A stretch of 7,353 nt of DNA, from positions 1 to 7,353 of the forward strand of contig CAYVJA010000092.1 of assembly GCA_964451605.1 (NCBI GenBank), read 5' to 3'. Below are positions 6,468 to 7,353 of this stretch, piece by piece. A model generated the notes under the pieces. The model did no database searches and was not told the origin of the DNA. It was given only the letters and a program-made list of their open reading frames with translations. The stretch comes from JAQVSH01 sp964451605 (GTDB taxonomy: Bacteria > Bacteroidota > Bacteroidia > Bacteroidales > UBA4181). Numbering within the stretch: the first letter of the stretch is position 1; every line of letters starts with the position of its first letter. A program made the position numbers and the translations under genes.

Positions 6468-7353
6468 ATGCAGTATCTGCTCTCTCTCCCGGAAAATCTT
6501 TCGAATCAGTTTCAGCAAATTGAGAACCGACCCTCACAGGAGTGGTTTGCTTTGTCCGATCCCAAAGGAGTGGCTGTGGGCTCGGGAGGGGGAAGTTGCT
6601 GGTTGCTCTATTCACAATGGAAGTTGTCCGGGAGTACCCTCTCGTTCGAGGAGTGGCTTGCCACCGAATCGAGGGTGTTGATTCATGCGGGCGGGGAGAG
6701 CCGAAGGCTTCCCGCTTATGCGCCTTCCGGAAAGATTCTTACACCGATTCCTGTTTTTCGTTGGGCCAAAGGGCAATCGTTAAGGCAAAATCTGCTCGAT
6801 CTTCAGTTGCCGCTCTATTCCAGACTCCTTGAATCGGCGAAAGGCGGGGCGAAGGTTTTAATTGCCAGTGGCGATGTCTATATTCATTCCGATAGCAGCC
6901 TGCCCGAACTGCCCGATGTAGATGTGGTCTGTATGGGTTTGTGGGCCGACCCGGAGCTCGCCTCGCGCCACGGTGTCTTCTTCTGCGACAGAAATGATCC
7001 GCAGCAACTTGCGTTTATGATGCAAAAACCTGCTCCGGCCGAAATTCGGAGCCATCGGTCCGGCTTTCTTACCATGATGGATATCGGTATCTGGATTCTG
7101 AGCCCGCGGGCGGTTGCTGCGTTAATGGCTTCGGCAGGATGGGTGTCGGAAAAGGGAGCCTTTTCCGGGGGTCTCCCCCGTTTTTATGATCTCTATGGCC
7201 AGTTTGGCCTCTCTCTGGGAAGAGAGCCTTCGCGGCCCGATGCTGCCATCACATCTCTGTCGGTAAGGATAGTACATCTTTCCGGGGGGGAGTTCTACCA
7301 TTTTGGAACCACCCGCGAGATGGTCTCCTCAACACTCCAGTTGCAAAATCGGG
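6468..7353 (+). CDS. fkp: Bifunctional L-fucokinase / GDP-L-fucose pyrophosphorylase, N-terminal part (3' truncated)
   Basis: An open frame runs to the window edge with about 295 codons visible; characterised Fkp of Bacteroides is about 950 aa, so roughly a third is present. Fkp phosphorylates L-fucose (C-terminal GHMP kinase) and converts fucose-1-phosphate plus GTP to GDP-fucose (N-terminal pyrophosphorylase), feeding capsule and glycoprotein fucosylation. The visible part is the pyrophosphorylase domain. GSGGGSCWLL (38-47) and HAGGESRRLPAYAPSGK (73-89) form the nucleotide-binding loop, with ILTPIPVFRW next. ASGDVYI (133-139) and DVDVVCMGLWADP (151-163), then MDIGIWILS (204-212), YDLYGQFGLSLG (240-251) and GGEFYHFGTTREM (273-285) all match the family. 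I chose ATG 6468 because MQYLLSLPENL lines up with the Bacteroides Fkp N-terminus as I remember it. An in-frame ATG at 6447 would add seven residues. It is divergent from rfbA, sharing a gap of under 100 bases. The kinase domain lies outside the window. Confidence 0.9.
   Translation, partial: MQYLLSLPENLSNQFQQIENRPSQEWFALSDPKGVAVGSGGGSCWLLYSQWKLSGSTLSFEEWLATESRVLIHAGGESRRLPAYAPSGKILTPIPVFRWAKGQSLRQNLLDLQLPLYSRLLESAKGGAKVLIASGDVYIHSDSSLPELPDVDVVCMGLWADPELASRHGVFFCDRNDPQQLAFMMQKPAPAEIRSHRSGFLTMMDIGIWILSPRAVAALMASAGWVSEKGAFSGGLPRFYDLYGQFGLSLGREPSRPDAAITSLSVRIVHLSGGEFYHFGTTREMVSSTLQLQNR

Noticed and set aside
1..7353. A new defence, mobile or biosynthetic system
   Set aside because: Every gene of appreciable length belongs to a known family with intact motifs. 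The gaps are short, and no transposase, integrase, toxin-antitoxin, repeat array or tRNA was seen.

Overview
The window looks like ordinary chromosomal DNA from a member of the Bacteroidota, plausibly a Dysgonomonadaceae/Porphyromonadaceae-type anaerobe; that family placement is inference. The evidence is the start of a bacterial Fkp (fucokinase/GDP-fucose pyrophosphorylase, a mainly Bacteroidota enzyme), Bacteroidota-style start regions with little Shine-Dalgarno sequence, one exact TAnnTTTG -7 promoter element, and the protein sequences of RecG and the aspartate kinase.

Layout. Bases 1-176 (+) hold the last 57 codons of a gene that probably encodes an ABC-type substrate-binding protein. It converges on a run of five minus-strand genes. 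In their own direction of transcription these are rfbA (6371-5496), rfbC (5452-4874), rfbB (4877-3840), recG (3789-1684) and lysC (1591-206). The three rfb genes are tightly packed, and rfbC and rfbB share an ATGA stop/start overlap. recG and lysC follow in the same direction after gaps of 50 and 92 bases, so read-through from the rfb promoter is possible but not shown. Divergently from rfbA, the plus-strand fkp gene begins at about 6468 (or 6447) and runs off the right edge.

How the genes work together. RfbA, RfbB and RfbC make dTDP-4-keto-L-rhamnose from glucose-1-phosphate and dTTP. The usual last enzyme, RfbD (dTDP-4-dehydrorhamnose reductase), is not encoded here, so it must lie elsewhere or the intermediate goes to another deoxysugar. 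Fkp salvages L-fucose to GDP-fucose. The divergent pair therefore supplies two activated 6-deoxyhexoses for surface polysaccharide or glycoprotein glycosylation. RecG (replication-fork and recombination helicase) and the aspartate kinase (entry to lysine/threonine/methionine/diaminopimelate synthesis) are housekeeping neighbours with no evident functional tie to the sugar genes.

I found no RNA genes, CRISPR array, insertion sequence, phage genes or convincing undescribed system. The points most worth a second look are the unusual class of aspartate kinase, the missing rfbD, and the compact rfbA/fkp divergent control region.
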